Shown one piece after another: positions 42,467 to 51,817 of a stretch of 64,000 nt of DNA (positions are counted from its first letter, which is position 1; every line of letters starts with the position of its first letter). The notes beneath the pieces were generated by a model. It made no database searches. It was not told the origin of the DNA and was given only the letters and a program-made list of their open reading frames with translations. The DNA comes from an uncultured Bacilli bacterium (GTDB lineage Bacteria > Bacillota_I > Bacilli_A > RF39 > UBA660): contig CAKPHO010000005.1 of NCBI GenBank assembly GCA_934162195.1, positions 1 through 64,000 on the forward strand, given 5' to 3'. Both the position numbers and the translations under genes were made by a program.

Positions 42467-43978
42467 ATGGATGATATTTTACAACAATTGATTATAAATA
42501 AAGATAGTGTATATCCAGAATTGAATGAGTTTTTAAAAAAAACAAATTGTGATGAATTATTAACTGTTTTAAATGGAGTAAAAAAGAATAAATTATTTGA
42601 ATCATATTTTCATGGTCTTCATCATTCCCAAAAAGTATGCTTTTTTGCGTATTTAATTGCAAAAAATTTGAATATTGATGATATTGATTTAAAAATATTG
42701 TTAGATGGGGCTTTATATCATGATATTGGTAGAATAAATGATAGTGAAGATAATATTCACGGATATAGTGCTGCCTATAGAATGGGAAAAGAACGTAAAG
42801 ATTTTGGTTCGTTTTACGAAGATAGTTTAAAGTTTACTTATTTAAAAGCAATTTGTGACATGCATAGTGTAGAAGATGAACGATTTAAACAAATTTTTGA
42901 TGATTATGAACTTGAAAATAGTGATATGGAATTTGAAAAATTTAAGTTGCTAGCTAGTATTCTTAAAGACGCTGATGCATTAGATCGTCAAAGGTTTAGA
43001 AAAACTACTCAGGTGGCTTTAAAAGAAAAATTTTTGCGTTTTGATATATCAAAAGAATTGATTTATATAGCTAAACTTATTAATGATCATTATAGCTATA
43101 AAATAGATGAAATATTGTATGATAAGTATAAAGAAAAGTATGAAGGTGAAGCAAATTTAGGTTGTTTTCATGGAATAGGATTTGATTTTTTCAGATTAGA
43201 AAGTATTTTAAATTATGGAATTCTTTCACAATATGAAAAAATAAAACAGGGTGTTCATTCTACAAGAAATTTTAATGGGAATAATGGTAATATTTGGGTA
43301 TCAGTAGTTGATTCTAATGATTTAAAAAAAGATGGTAAAGCATACAATATTTTTATTAAAAATGGAATAAGTTTTTACTGTTTAGTGCCACATTTGATTG
43401 AAGGTAAAAAAGGGAAAAACAATAATGGGGAATTCGAACCTATTGATTCTTGGGAATATGAAGATGAACATTTTGTTTTTGATAAAATAGATTATAATAA
43501 TATTCATTCTCTAGTTATAAAAAAGGAGGTTTTAAATAAAAGAATAGATGAAATAAATTATCTATGTGGTTCTTGTAATTATGATCTTGTTAGTCAGAAA
43601 ATATCAAATTTTATTGATGAAATAAAAAAGAGAAGTGGTATTAGTGTTGATGTTGAAGAAGCTAATATAATATTAAACAAGTTTAAAAAAGAAGTTATTG
43701 AATATGAGAAAAAAGATGATGATAAGCAAAAACAAACAAACAAAAAATTTATGCAAACTATAGATGGTTATATTTTAGCGTTGAATGAAGTTGTTAGAAA
43801 ATGGATGATGCAATTTTATTCAAGAATTTTGAATAAAGATGAAAACATTAGAGTTGGTGATGTTATTGCTGACATATTAAGTAGACATAGTGATAAAGTA
43901 AAAGATATTTATGATAACGATGAAGTTGTTATAGTGTTAAATAATTTAGAAAAGAAACATAGTAAGGTATATGTTTAA
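42467..43978 (+). CDS. HD-domain protein with C-terminal ART-like region
   Basis: 503 residues. Residues ~45-215 are an HD phosphohydrolase: FHGLHHSQKV, YHDIGRIND, HGYSAAYRMG and KDADALDRQRF supply His/Asp metal ligands. The middle (about 230-370) starts CFHGIGFDFFRLESILNYG, resembling the His-containing first strand and the helix of ADP-ribosyltransferase/DarT-like folds (H-G/T ... L..IL..GI). A charged helical tail follows. The domain pairing is unusual; the ART call is weak. SD TAGGAGAATTT. Its neighbours are the LRR-transglutaminase gene and a prepilin 17 bases downstream. Confidence 0.6.
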   Translation: MDDILQQLIINKDSVYPELNEFLKKTNCDELLTVLNGVKKNKLFESYFHGLHHSQKVCFFAYLIAKNLNIDDIDLKILLDGALYHDIGRINDSEDNIHGYSAAYRMGKERKDFGSFYEDSLKFTYLKAICDMHSVEDERFKQIFDDYELENSDMEFEKFKLLASILKDADALDRQRFRKTTQVALKEKFLRFDISKELIYIAKLINDHYSYKIDEILYDKYKEKYEGEANLGCFHGIGFDFFRLESILNYGILSQYEKIKQGVHSTRNFNGNNGNIWVSVVDSNDLKKDGKAYNIFIKNGISFYCLVPHLIEGKKGKNNNGEFEPIDSWEYEDEHFVFDKIDYNNIHSLVIKKEVLNKRIDEINYLCGSCNYDLVSQKISNFIDEIKKRSGISVDVEEANIILNKFKKEVIEYEKKDDDKQKQTNKKFMQTIDGYILALNEVVRKWMMQFYSRILNKDENIRVGDVIADILSRHSDKVKDIYDNDEVVIVLNNLEKKHSKVYV

Positions 43979-43994
43979 TAGTTGAGGTGAAAAA

Positions 43995-44360
43995 ATGAAA
44001 AAAGGATTTACTTTGATAGAATTATTAGCTGTTTTAGTTGTTTTAGGGTTACTTGGGCTAATAGTTATTCCTACTGTGGACAAAATATTAAAAGATAGTA
44101 GAAATGATTTATATGATTTACAAATAAAAAATATAGAAGATGGGGCTAGAAATTGGGCAGCTAAAAATCCATTAATACTCCCTGAAAATGGTAATTCAAT
44201 AACCAAAACAATAGCTGAATTAGAAGAAGAGGGATTTATTGAAATGGATGTAAAAAATCCTAAGACAGGGGACACTTTTTGTGATGATTCTTATGTAACA
44301 ATAACTAATACAGGTAGTGGGTTTACTTATAGTTACGCTGTTGATTCAGGAAGTTGTTAA
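43995..44360 (+). CDS. Prepilin-like protein (121 aa)
   Basis: Signal MKKG^FTLIELLAVLVVLGLLGLIVIPTVDK, Glu at +5, then a compact domain with NIEDGARNWAAKNP, a D-V-K-N-P-K-T-G segment, and a Cys pair (TFCDDSYV, SGSC at the C-terminus). It belongs to the same minor-pilin class as the gene at 38254 rather than to the TPIV group. SD GAGGTGA; the gene runs on from the HD/ART-like gene and into murE1 (10 bases later). Confidence 0.85.
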   Translation: MKKGFTLIELLAVLVVLGLLGLIVIPTVDKILKDSRNDLYDLQIKNIEDGARNWAAKNPLILPENGNSITKTIAELEEEGFIEMDVKNPKTGDTFCDDSYVTITNTGSGFTYSYAVDSGSC

Positions 44361-44370
44361 TAGGTGATAT

Positions 44371-45744
44371 ATGATAAAAATAAAGACAGATTCAAGAAAA
44401 ATAGTATCTGGTGATACTTTTGTAGCGCTTCCAGGAATTAGTAGTGATGGACATGATTACATTGATTTAGCTATAAAAAATGGAGCAACTAAGGTAGTTG
44501 CCCAACATGGCTCTTATAGTGTGCAAACAGTTATTGTTCCAGATACAAGAGTTTATTTAAATCAACAATTAGAAAAAGAATATGGCTATATTATTGATGA
44601 GATGAAAATTGTAGGAATTACTGGAACTAATGGTAAGACAACTAGTTGTTATTTAACTTACCAAATATTAAATAACTTAGGTATAAAATGTGCTTATATA
44701 GGAACAATCGGTTTTTATCTAAAAGATAAAGTAAGAAATTTACCTAACACTTCCGTTGATATTGCTGATTTATATGGACTTTTAGTAGAAGCCTATGAAA
44801 ATGGGTATAAATATGTATGCTTAGAAGTTAGTAGTCAGGGATTATCGATGAACAGATTTCAAACTATAAAATTTGATGTGGCTGTATTTACTAATTTAAC
44901 GCAAGATCATTTGGATTATCATAAAACAATGGATAATTATTGCATAGCTAAACAACAACTATTTAAACAAATTAAAAAAGGTGGTAAAGCTATTATTAAT
45001 AGTGATGATAGATATAAAGATTACTATTTATTAAAGAATAATGATAATGTGACTTTTGGTAAAAATGGAGATTATAAAATATTATCTATGAAATTTTCCA
45101 GTAAAATATCATTACTAGAATATTCATATAATGATAAAAAATATGCAGTGAAAACACATCTTTTAGGAGAATATAATCTTTATAACCTAATAACTTCTAT
45201 TTCTATTTGCCATGAGCTTGGAATTGATTTAGATAAAATAAATAACATTATATATAAATTAAAAATGCCAAGTGGACGTATGGAAAAAATAGAATATAAT
45301 AATAATGTTATAATTGTTGATTATGCTCATACACCTGATGCGATTGAGAATATTTTAAAAACAATAAAACCAATATGTGAGGGAAATTTATATATAGTTT
45401 TTGGCTGTACTGGTAGTCGTGATAGATCAAAAAGGCCTGTCATGACTGGTATGGTTTTAAATAATGTTACTAAAGCTATTATAACAATAGATGATCCTCA
45501 CGATGAAGATCCTAAAGAAATAGTAAGTGACATGTTAAAAGGAATAAAACAAACTAATTATGAAATTTGTTTAGATCGTAAGCAAGCTATACATCTTGGT
45601 ATGGATTTATTAAAAAAAGATGATTTTTTACTAATATTAGGTAAAGGGCATGAAGAATTTATAATTTTGAAAGATAAAAGAATTCCTTTTAATGATAAAA
45701 ATGAAGTATTAAATTATATCGATTATAAAAAACAAAATGTCTAG
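44371..45744 (+). CDS. murE: MurE-like UDP-MurNAc-tripeptide ligase, paralog 1
   Basis: 457 residues. KTDSRKIVSGDTFVALPG opening, P-loop GITGTNGKTTS, SSQGLSMNRF, LTQDHLDYHKTMDNYCIAKQQLF (the carbamylated-Lys/YxxAK region), VDYAHTPDAIENIL and FGCTGSRDRSKRP are all MurE features. The amino-acid selectivity loop reads DDPHDEDP instead of DNPRxEDP, so the Arg that binds meso-DAP is missing. A different residue (for example Lys or another diamine) may be added, or the protein may be divergent. SD AGGTGAT. It is directly followed by a second murE. Confidence 0.9.
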   Translation: MIKIKTDSRKIVSGDTFVALPGISSDGHDYIDLAIKNGATKVVAQHGSYSVQTVIVPDTRVYLNQQLEKEYGYIIDEMKIVGITGTNGKTTSCYLTYQILNNLGIKCAYIGTIGFYLKDKVRNLPNTSVDIADLYGLLVEAYENGYKYVCLEVSSQGLSMNRFQTIKFDVAVFTNLTQDHLDYHKTMDNYCIAKQQLFKQIKKGGKAIINSDDRYKDYYLLKNNDNVTFGKNGDYKILSMKFSSKISLLEYSYNDKKYAVKTHLLGEYNLYNLITSISICHELGIDLDKINNIIYKLKMPSGRMEKIEYNNNVIIVDYAHTPDAIENILKTIKPICEGNLYIVFGCTGSRDRSKRPVMTGMVLNNVTKAIITIDDPHDEDPKEIVSDMLKGIKQTNYEICLDRKQAIHLGMDLLKKDDFLLILGKGHEEFIILKDKRIPFNDKNEVLNYIDYKKQNV

Positions 45745-45747
45745 AAT

Positions 45748-45794
45748 AACACCTCGTGATGTTTGTCATAAAATATCATAGGAGGTGTTTTTTT
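45748..45794 (+). promoter_or_regulatory. Hairpin between murE paralogs occluding the murE2 SD
   Basis: AACACCTC (45748-45755) pairs with GAGGTGTT (45782-45789), with an inner TGAT/ATCA step, followed by seven T. The 3' arm contains the GGAGGTG SD of murE2, so the structure can act as terminator or SD sequestrator. Confidence 0.55.
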
Positions 45795-47135
45795 GTGAAT
45801 ATAAAAAGTGATTCACGTAAAATTAAAAAGGGAGATACTTTTATCGCTTTAAAATATTCTAATGATGGTCATCAGTATATTGAAGATGCAATTAAAAAAG
45901 GTGCCACTAGTGTAGTTGCGGAACATGGTTTATATAGTGTTGATACACTAATTGTTAAAGATACTCATGAATATTTGGTAAATTATTTAAAAACTAATTA
46001 TTGGGATAAGATAAAAGATTTAAAAATTATTGGAATGACAGGAACTAATGGTAAGACTACAACATGTTATCTTTTGCATAAAGCATTAAATATACTTGGA
46101 GAGAAATGTGCTTATATAGGAACGATTGGTTTTTATATTGATGAAAAAATAAAAGATTTAGAGAATACAACTCCAGATATTTTGGAAATATATGAGATGT
46201 TATTAAAAGCTAAGGAAGAGGAATGTAAATATGTGGTTATGGAAGTAAGCAGTCATGCTTTAAGTTTAAATAGGGTAAAAGGATTAGAATTTGATATGGT
46301 ATTATTTTCTAATTTGACGCAAGATCATCTAGATTATCATCACACAATTGATAACTATTTGAATGCTAAAAAAAAATTATTTACAATGCTAAAAAATGAT
46401 AAATTGGCTATTATAAATATAGATGATAAATATTATAAGGATTTTATTATGAAAGAAAACAATAATAAAACATATGGTTTTAAAGATTCTAATTATCAAA
46501 TAACAAAATATAATTATAATCTTAATGAAAGTAATTTTGTTATTAACGATTGTGATATTTATAAAACTAAATTAATAGGAAAGTATAATATTTATAATCT
46601 AACTTTGGTTATAGCAGCTTTAAATAATTTAGGTTTTGATTATGAACAAATATCTAAGGTTATAGAAAATTTAGATAGTCCTAGTGGTAGAATTGATAAA
46701 ATAATGTATGGTAGTAATGCTATTATTATTGATTATGCTCATACACCTGATGCAGTAGAAAATATATTATTAACAGTAAAAGAATTAAATCATAATCACA
46801 TTTATGTAATAGTTGGATGTGGTGGAGATAGAGATAAGACAAAACGCCCAATAATGGGGGAGATAGCTGTTAATAATGCTGAACATGTGGTATTTACTAG
46901 TGATAATCCTAGAACAGAAGATCCAAGTGAAATAATAAGGGATATAATACAAAAGCTTGACAAAAAAAACTATGAAATTGAGATAAATCGAGAAAAAGCT
47001 ATTATTAGGGGTATACAATTACTAAAAGAAAATGATATACTAATGATACTTGGTAAAGGACATGAAAACTATCAAATCATAGGTAAAGATAAAATATTTT
47101 TTGATGATAAGAAAGTAGTATTAGATAATATATAG
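45795..47135 (+). CDS. murE: MurE-like ligase, paralog 2 (meso-DAP type)
   Basis: 446 residues. KSDSRKIKKGDTFIALKY opening, P-loop GMTGTNGKTTT, SSHALSLNRVKG, LTQDHLDYHHTIDNYLNAKKKLF, IDYAHTPDAVENIL and CGGDRDKTKRP. The selectivity motif is DNPRTEDP, the canonical meso-diaminopimelate-adding form, so this paralog should synthesise UDP-MurNAc-L-Ala-D-Glu-mDAP. The start is GTG 45795, eight bases after GGAGGTG. It leads into mraY with an 11-base gap. Confidence 0.94.
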   Translation: MNIKSDSRKIKKGDTFIALKYSNDGHQYIEDAIKKGATSVVAEHGLYSVDTLIVKDTHEYLVNYLKTNYWDKIKDLKIIGMTGTNGKTTTCYLLHKALNILGEKCAYIGTIGFYIDEKIKDLENTTPDILEIYEMLLKAKEEECKYVVMEVSSHALSLNRVKGLEFDMVLFSNLTQDHLDYHHTIDNYLNAKKKLFTMLKNDKLAIINIDDKYYKDFIMKENNNKTYGFKDSNYQITKYNYNLNESNFVINDCDIYKTKLIGKYNIYNLTLVIAALNNLGFDYEQISKVIENLDSPSGRIDKIMYGSNAIIIDYAHTPDAVENILLTVKELNHNHIYVIVGCGGDRDKTKRPIMGEIAVNNAEHVVFTSDNPRTEDPSEIIRDIIQKLDKKNYEIEINREKAIIRGIQLLKENDILMILGKGHENYQIIGKDKIFFDDKKVVLDNI

Positions 47136-47146
47136 GAGTTGATATA

Positions 47147-48139
47147 ATGTTAGTTTTAGCAAAATCTGCTTTAGCACTTATGGTAGCGTTTGTAATTTCA
47201 GTAGTATTTGGACTTATATTAATACCATTCTTAAGAAAAATAAAAGCTAATCAAAAGATTAGTATATTTTTAAGTGAAAAGCATAAAAAGAAAGATGGAA
47301 CACCAACAATGGGAGGTTTAATATTTATTATTCCAACTATTGTTTCAATGGTTATTCTTATTTTAATGAATAAGTTAGAATGGACAGATAACTTGTTTAT
47401 TATAATGTTTGTCTTCTTGTCATATGCGTTACTTGGTTTTATAGATGATTTTTTAATTATTAAAAGACATAACAATGAAGGGCTGACAGAAATTCAAAAA
47501 CTTATAGGACAAATATTAATAGCTGTTGTTTTCTTTTTTATATTTATGAAAAGTGGAAGACAGCCGGTATTAGATATTCATACATTAGGAATAAAAATTA
47601 ATTTTGGTTGGTTTTATGGCTTTTTCATATTATTTGTTTTAGTAGCAAGTAGTAATGCGGTTAATTTAACAGATGGATTGGATGGATTAGCTGGTGGACT
47701 TTCTGCTATAGCATTTTTATCGTTTGGTATTATAAGCTTTGGTTCTTATTGGATAGCTGGAAGTGAAGAAATTGGAATTTTCTGCTTTATATTAGTAGGG
47801 GCATTATTAGGATTTCTTGTTTATAATTCATATCCTGCTAAGGTGTTTATGGGAGATACTGGCTCTCTTGCTTTAGGGGCAACTCTAGCAAGTGTAGCAA
47901 TTATTACTAGTCATGAGATAACATTGATTGTTGTATGCGGGGTATTTGTTATTGAAACAATTTGCTGTATTATTCAAATGATTGCAGGAAGATATTTTAA
48001 TAAAAAAGTATTTTTAATGGCACCTTTACATCATCATTTAGAAAAATTAGGGTGGGCTGAAACAGATATTGTTAAAATGTTTTTAGTAGTAGGAACAATT
48101 TTGGGATTATCTGCAGTTTTATTTGCAGTATGGTTATAA
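47147..48139 (+). CDS. mraY: Phospho-MurNAc-pentapeptide translocase MraY
   Basis: 330 residues with about ten membrane helices. DGTPTMGGLIF, NAVNLTDGLDGLAGG, MGDTGSLALGA and the cytoplasmic PLHHHLEKLGW motif are complete, so the enzyme should be active in lipid I synthesis. SD TAGGAGTTGATAT. It forms a transcription unit with murE2. Confidence 0.97.
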   Translation: MLVLAKSALALMVAFVISVVFGLILIPFLRKIKANQKISIFLSEKHKKKDGTPTMGGLIFIIPTIVSMVILILMNKLEWTDNLFIIMFVFLSYALLGFIDDFLIIKRHNNEGLTEIQKLIGQILIAVVFFFIFMKSGRQPVLDIHTLGIKINFGWFYGFFILFVLVASSNAVNLTDGLDGLAGGLSAIAFLSFGIISFGSYWIAGSEEIGIFCFILVGALLGFLVYNSYPAKVFMGDTGSLALGATLASVAIITSHEITLIVVCGVFVIETICCIIQMIAGRYFNKKVFLMAPLHHHLEKLGWAETDIVKMFLVVGTILGLSAVLFAVWL

Positions 48140-48160
48140 ATAGCGTAATGCTATTTTTTT
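48138..48160 (+). terminator. Intrinsic terminator after mraY
   Basis: AATAGC pairs with GCTATT, followed by T7; the stem starts in the mraY stop. Confidence 0.75.
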
Positions 48161-48224
48161 CTTGCTTTTTTGGTAACTATTATATATAATTGAATTAGTA
48201 ATAATAATACGAGGATGTGGAAAT

Positions 48225-50297
48225 ATGAAAAATAAAAAAGCATTTACTTTAATAGAATTACTAGCGGTAATAGTAGTATTATCTGTGGTAGTAGCTATTA
48301 CAGTACCTGTGGTTTCTAAATCAATAGAAAATTCTAAAAAAAATAGTGCTATAGAGAGTGCTAATGGTCTAATTCAATCTGCAGAATATTATTTTTTAAC
48401 AGCGTCTCCAAAATATGGTAAAATTGATGTTTTAAATGAAAAATTGAATTTTAAAGGTGAAAAACCAGACTTTGGAGAAGTTGAAATAAATAAACAAGGA
48501 AAATCAAGAATTTACACATATGTTAATGGTTATTGTGTAACAAAAGAGTTTGGAACTGAGTTATATGCAAATAAAACGACTAAAGAAGATTGTAGTTGGT
48601 TTGGAACAGATAATTATGAAACAACTGATGGAACTACATTTACTTTAAATAATCAATCAGTAAAAAACTATTTAATATATGGAAATAGTACTCAAGCAAC
48701 AAGAATTGGTAAGAATTTATTTAATCCATCTGCATGGAGTACAGCTGTAACAGGTGGTGGTTTGACAGTTCAATATTTAGAAGATCAAGATTGCTTTTTA
48801 ATAAATGGTACTGCAACTGCAACTACTATTGTAGCAGCAAAGTATATAAATATCCCAAGTGAAGTTAACACCTCGTATGTTTTATCTACTCAATATGTAA
48901 GTGGAAGTATAGATAGAACTAATGGTGAAAGTAGTAAATATGCGGTAGCATATTTTGGTAATGGTGACGAAATTAATACAGCAAATAATTGGTATGAAAT
49001 TAATATGCAAAATAGTGATGTAAATAATTCTGCTAAAATAAATAGTAAAAGCTATATTACAAGATTTTGGTTTTATGTCAATAAAGGAGTTAAATTTAAT
49101 AATTATAAAGTTAGAATTCAATTAGAAAAGGGAACAACTGCAACTTCGTATGAAGAATATGGAGTAATGCCAAGTCCAGCATTTCCAAGTGAAGTAAAAA
49201 GTACTGGAGATTTACTAACAAGTAGTAATTGCTCTAGTTATGGAAGTGATGCTTGTAATAATGTAGGTAAGTATGTAATACAAGTTAAGGATAGAGGCAA
49301 GAATTTATTTGATCATAGTTATTTAAAGCAACAGGACTCATCGGGTGGATTAACAATGACAAGTACTGGTGACGTTATAACAATTAATGGAAAATTAACT
49401 AATCCTAGTAATATAAAACTTTCTGATGTTTTTCCAAATATATTTGATGTAAATAAAACCTATACATTAAAAATTGATGTAGTAGGTGGAAGCGGGGCAA
49501 TTGGAGAAGGAACAGGAATAACGTTTGCGTTTTCTTTATTTAATTCATCAAACACTAAATATATAAGAACAAATGTAAATGCAACAGCACTAGATAATAT
49601 AGCTTCTGTAACCTTTTCTGGAAGTGTTTTTGCAGGAGAAGAGAAATTACACCTTTTATTACAGAATTGGAGATTAGGAAATACTTACAGTAATTATCAA
49701 GTAAGGATTCAAATAGAGGAAGGTAGTAGTGCAACATCTTATGAAAGTTACAAAGCCGCTTTAACAAATATATATTTAGATGAACCGTTAAGAAAAGTAG
49801 GGGATTATGCAGATTATATAGATTTTAATAATAAAAAAGTTGTTAGAAATGTATCTAAGAAAGTATTTAACGGAACTGATAATGATGTTTATTGGGGTAA
49901 AAATATAGATTATGGTGATTATGTATCATTTTACACTACATCTGATGTAAAGACTTTTAAAGGAATTAATGGATTAGGATATAGTAATGTAGCAAAAGTT
50001 ACTTCATGGGATAAGATTTCAAATTCAAATGGTAATTATTGGTGGCAATTTTTACCTACTTCATATGGAATGAGAATAAATAAATCATATTTAAGTAATT
50101 ATGATAGTGCTACAGATAAAATAGGTGTATTTAAAACTTGGTTAAAAAGTAATAATATTGAAGTTGTTCAAGCTTTAAATACACCAACAGAACAATCAAT
50201 AAACTTACCAGAAATAGAAGTGTTAGATGGAAATAGTACTTTATTAATAAATACTAGTGTTCAACCAAGTAATATTAAATTAACAACTAATAAATAA
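48225..50297 (+). CDS. Very large prepilin-like protein with tail-fibre-like modules
   Basis: 690 residues, the longest prepilin in the window. Signal MKNKKA^FTLIELLAVIVVLS with Ala instead of Gly at -1, then the helix. Residues ~160-320 and ~360-510 are two related beta-rich modules, each starting RGKNLFDHS or IGKNLFNPS and ending in VRIQLEKGTTATSYEEY or VRIQIEEGSSATSYESY. This module type, with the EG[ST]x-ATSYE motif, is common in phage tail-fibre and carbohydrate-binding domains. The last part (~510-690) is beta-rich. Probably an adhesin tip; the Gly-to-Ala change at the peptidase site is tolerated in some prepilins. Confidence 0.8.
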   Translation: MKNKKAFTLIELLAVIVVLSVVVAITVPVVSKSIENSKKNSAIESANGLIQSAEYYFLTASPKYGKIDVLNEKLNFKGEKPDFGEVEINKQGKSRIYTYVNGYCVTKEFGTELYANKTTKEDCSWFGTDNYETTDGTTFTLNNQSVKNYLIYGNSTQATRIGKNLFNPSAWSTAVTGGGLTVQYLEDQDCFLINGTATATTIVAAKYINIPSEVNTSYVLSTQYVSGSIDRTNGESSKYAVAYFGNGDEINTANNWYEINMQNSDVNNSAKINSKSYITRFWFYVNKGVKFNNYKVRIQLEKGTTATSYEEYGVMPSPAFPSEVKSTGDLLTSSNCSSYGSDACNNVGKYVIQVKDRGKNLFDHSYLKQQDSSGGLTMTSTGDVITINGKLTNPSNIKLSDVFPNIFDVNKTYTLKIDVVGGSGAIGEGTGITFAFSLFNSSNTKYIRTNVNATALDNIASVTFSGSVFAGEEKLHLLLQNWRLGNTYSNYQVRIQIEEGSSATSYESYKAALTNIYLDEPLRKVGDYADYIDFNNKKVVRNVSKKVFNGTDNDVYWGKNIDYGDYVSFYTTSDVKTFKGINGLGYSNVAKVTSWDKISNSNGNYWWQFLPTSYGMRINKSYLSNYDSATDKIGVFKTWLKSNNIEVVQALNTPTEQSINLPEIEVLDGNSTLLINTSVQPSNIKLTTNK

Positions 50298-50317
50298 ATT
50301 TACATAGATTTTACAAG

Positions 50318-50346
50318 AAAAAGAGTTTATAAAAAAAACTCTTTTT
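50318..50346 (+). terminator. Intrinsic terminator
   Basis: AAAAAGAGTTT pairs with AAACTCTTTTT. Confidence 0.8.
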
Positions 50347-50385
50347 AATATTAGTAAAAATTGGTATAATATTTATGGTGATAGT

Positions 50386-51798
50386 ATGAATAAGACTAAG
50401 ATAATTTCACAGTTAACACAAAGTAATAGTAATGATGAATTTATTAGAAGTTTAATGGAAAATGGTGTGGATTTGTTTTTGATTGATTTAAACGAAGTAA
50501 ATAAAGAATTTTGTTTAGAAGTTATGAAAAAAATTAATTATTTAAATGATGAGTTGAAAATCAATGTTGGAAGTATTTTAGAATTGAAAAATAATAAGGT
50601 TCATCTAAATAAAATATCTGGTGGTAGTGCTTATTTAAAAGAAAAAGATAAAATTAGAATTTATATGGATCATACTATTGGTGACGAAGCAAAATTATCT
50701 GTTGATTATTCTGAAATAATAAATGAAATAAAATACGATAGCATTATTAAACTTTCTGATGGAAATGTAGAATTAGAAGTCTTAGATAAAAGTGAAGGTT
50801 TTATATTATGTTTAGTAAAAAAAGGTGGACTTGTTTATGAATATAGCGAAGTAAATATTCCTAATATAAAAATAAATAAAAAGTTTTTAACTAAATATAA
50901 TAAAGATATGATTAAGTTCGCTGCTGAAATAGGAATGGACTATGTTATTTTGAATTCCGTTACAGATCAAGAAGATGTCTTAGATATTAATGATTTACTT
51001 ATTAATATGGAAAATAATCATTTAGGAATTTTAACTAAAATTAATAATAATTTTGCTTTAGAAGAAGTTGAAGATATTATAAATATGAGTGAAGGCGTTA
51101 TTATTTCACGTGATGATCTTGGATTAGAAGTTCCAATTGAAAAGATTCCAAGTATTCAAAAGAAAATAATTGATAAATGCCATACAAGTGGCAAAGTTAG
51201 CATTATTTCTGCTGAAGCAGATTATGATTTTGAAGCTCAAATATTAAATAAAGCGGAGGTTAGTGATTTGGCGAATGCAGTACTTGACGGAACTGATGCT
51301 GTTATAATAGGTAATAAATCTCATAATAAGAATTATTCTATTAGCTTGGTCGAAGAAATAGAAAAGGTAATAAAATCAGCTGAAGAAGATATTAATTATG
51401 ATAAATTTTTACTTAGTGCTATTGAAACAGAAAATCAAGATACAACTGGTAATATAGCATGTTCTGTTGCAGAAATTAGTAATCGCTTAAATTGTAAAGC
51501 TATAATTGCACCAACAGTAAGTGGATATACAGCTCGTAAGATGAGTCGCTTCAAACCAAAATGTCCTGTTATAGCAATTAGTACTAATCCAGAAACGCTA
51601 AGAAGTTTATCAATATATTTTGGTGTGTGTCCAATATATATTGAGAATTTAAAATCTCTTGATGATATAGTAGAGCAGGCTAAAAAAATAGCCATGAATA
51701 ATGTTGATATTAAAAATGGAGATAAAATCATAATTACCGGTGGTTATCCATTTAAAGAAATTAGACATACTAATTTTGTAGAAATAGAAGAATTATAA
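50386..51798 (+). CDS. Pyruvate kinase-like protein, apparently catalytically degenerate
   Basis: 470 residues. The overall pyruvate kinase order is kept: start MNKTKI, the AEVSDLANAVLDGTDAV stretch, and a well-preserved C-terminal domain (APTVSGYTARKMSRFKP, CPVIAISTNPETLRSL). Active-site changes are extensive: the MNVARLNFSHG region reads VDLFLIDLNEV (Arg, Asn and Ser ligands lost), DTKGPEIR is ELKNNKVH, KIEN is KINN (the Mg2+ Glu lost), RGD is RDD and SGETA is GNKSH. The catalytic Lys is kept. It may be a regulatory pseudoenzyme. RBS GGTGATAGT. It is followed 19 bases later by a GH31-like gene with the same kind of loss. Confidence 0.8.
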   Translation: MNKTKIISQLTQSNSNDEFIRSLMENGVDLFLIDLNEVNKEFCLEVMKKINYLNDELKINVGSILELKNNKVHLNKISGGSAYLKEKDKIRIYMDHTIGDEAKLSVDYSEIINEIKYDSIIKLSDGNVELEVLDKSEGFILCLVKKGGLVYEYSEVNIPNIKINKKFLTKYNKDMIKFAAEIGMDYVILNSVTDQEDVLDINDLLINMENNHLGILTKINNNFALEEVEDIINMSEGVIISRDDLGLEVPIEKIPSIQKKIIDKCHTSGKVSIISAEADYDFEAQILNKAEVSDLANAVLDGTDAVIIGNKSHNKNYSISLVEEIEKVIKSAEEDINYDKFLLSAIETENQDTTGNIACSVAEISNRLNCKAIIAPTVSGYTARKMSRFKPKCPVIAISTNPETLRSLSIYFGVCPIYIENLKSLDDIVEQAKKIAMNNVDIKNGDKIIITGGYPFKEIRHTNFVEIEEL

Positions 51799-51817
51799 AA
51801 GGAAAAGGGGTGGAAAT

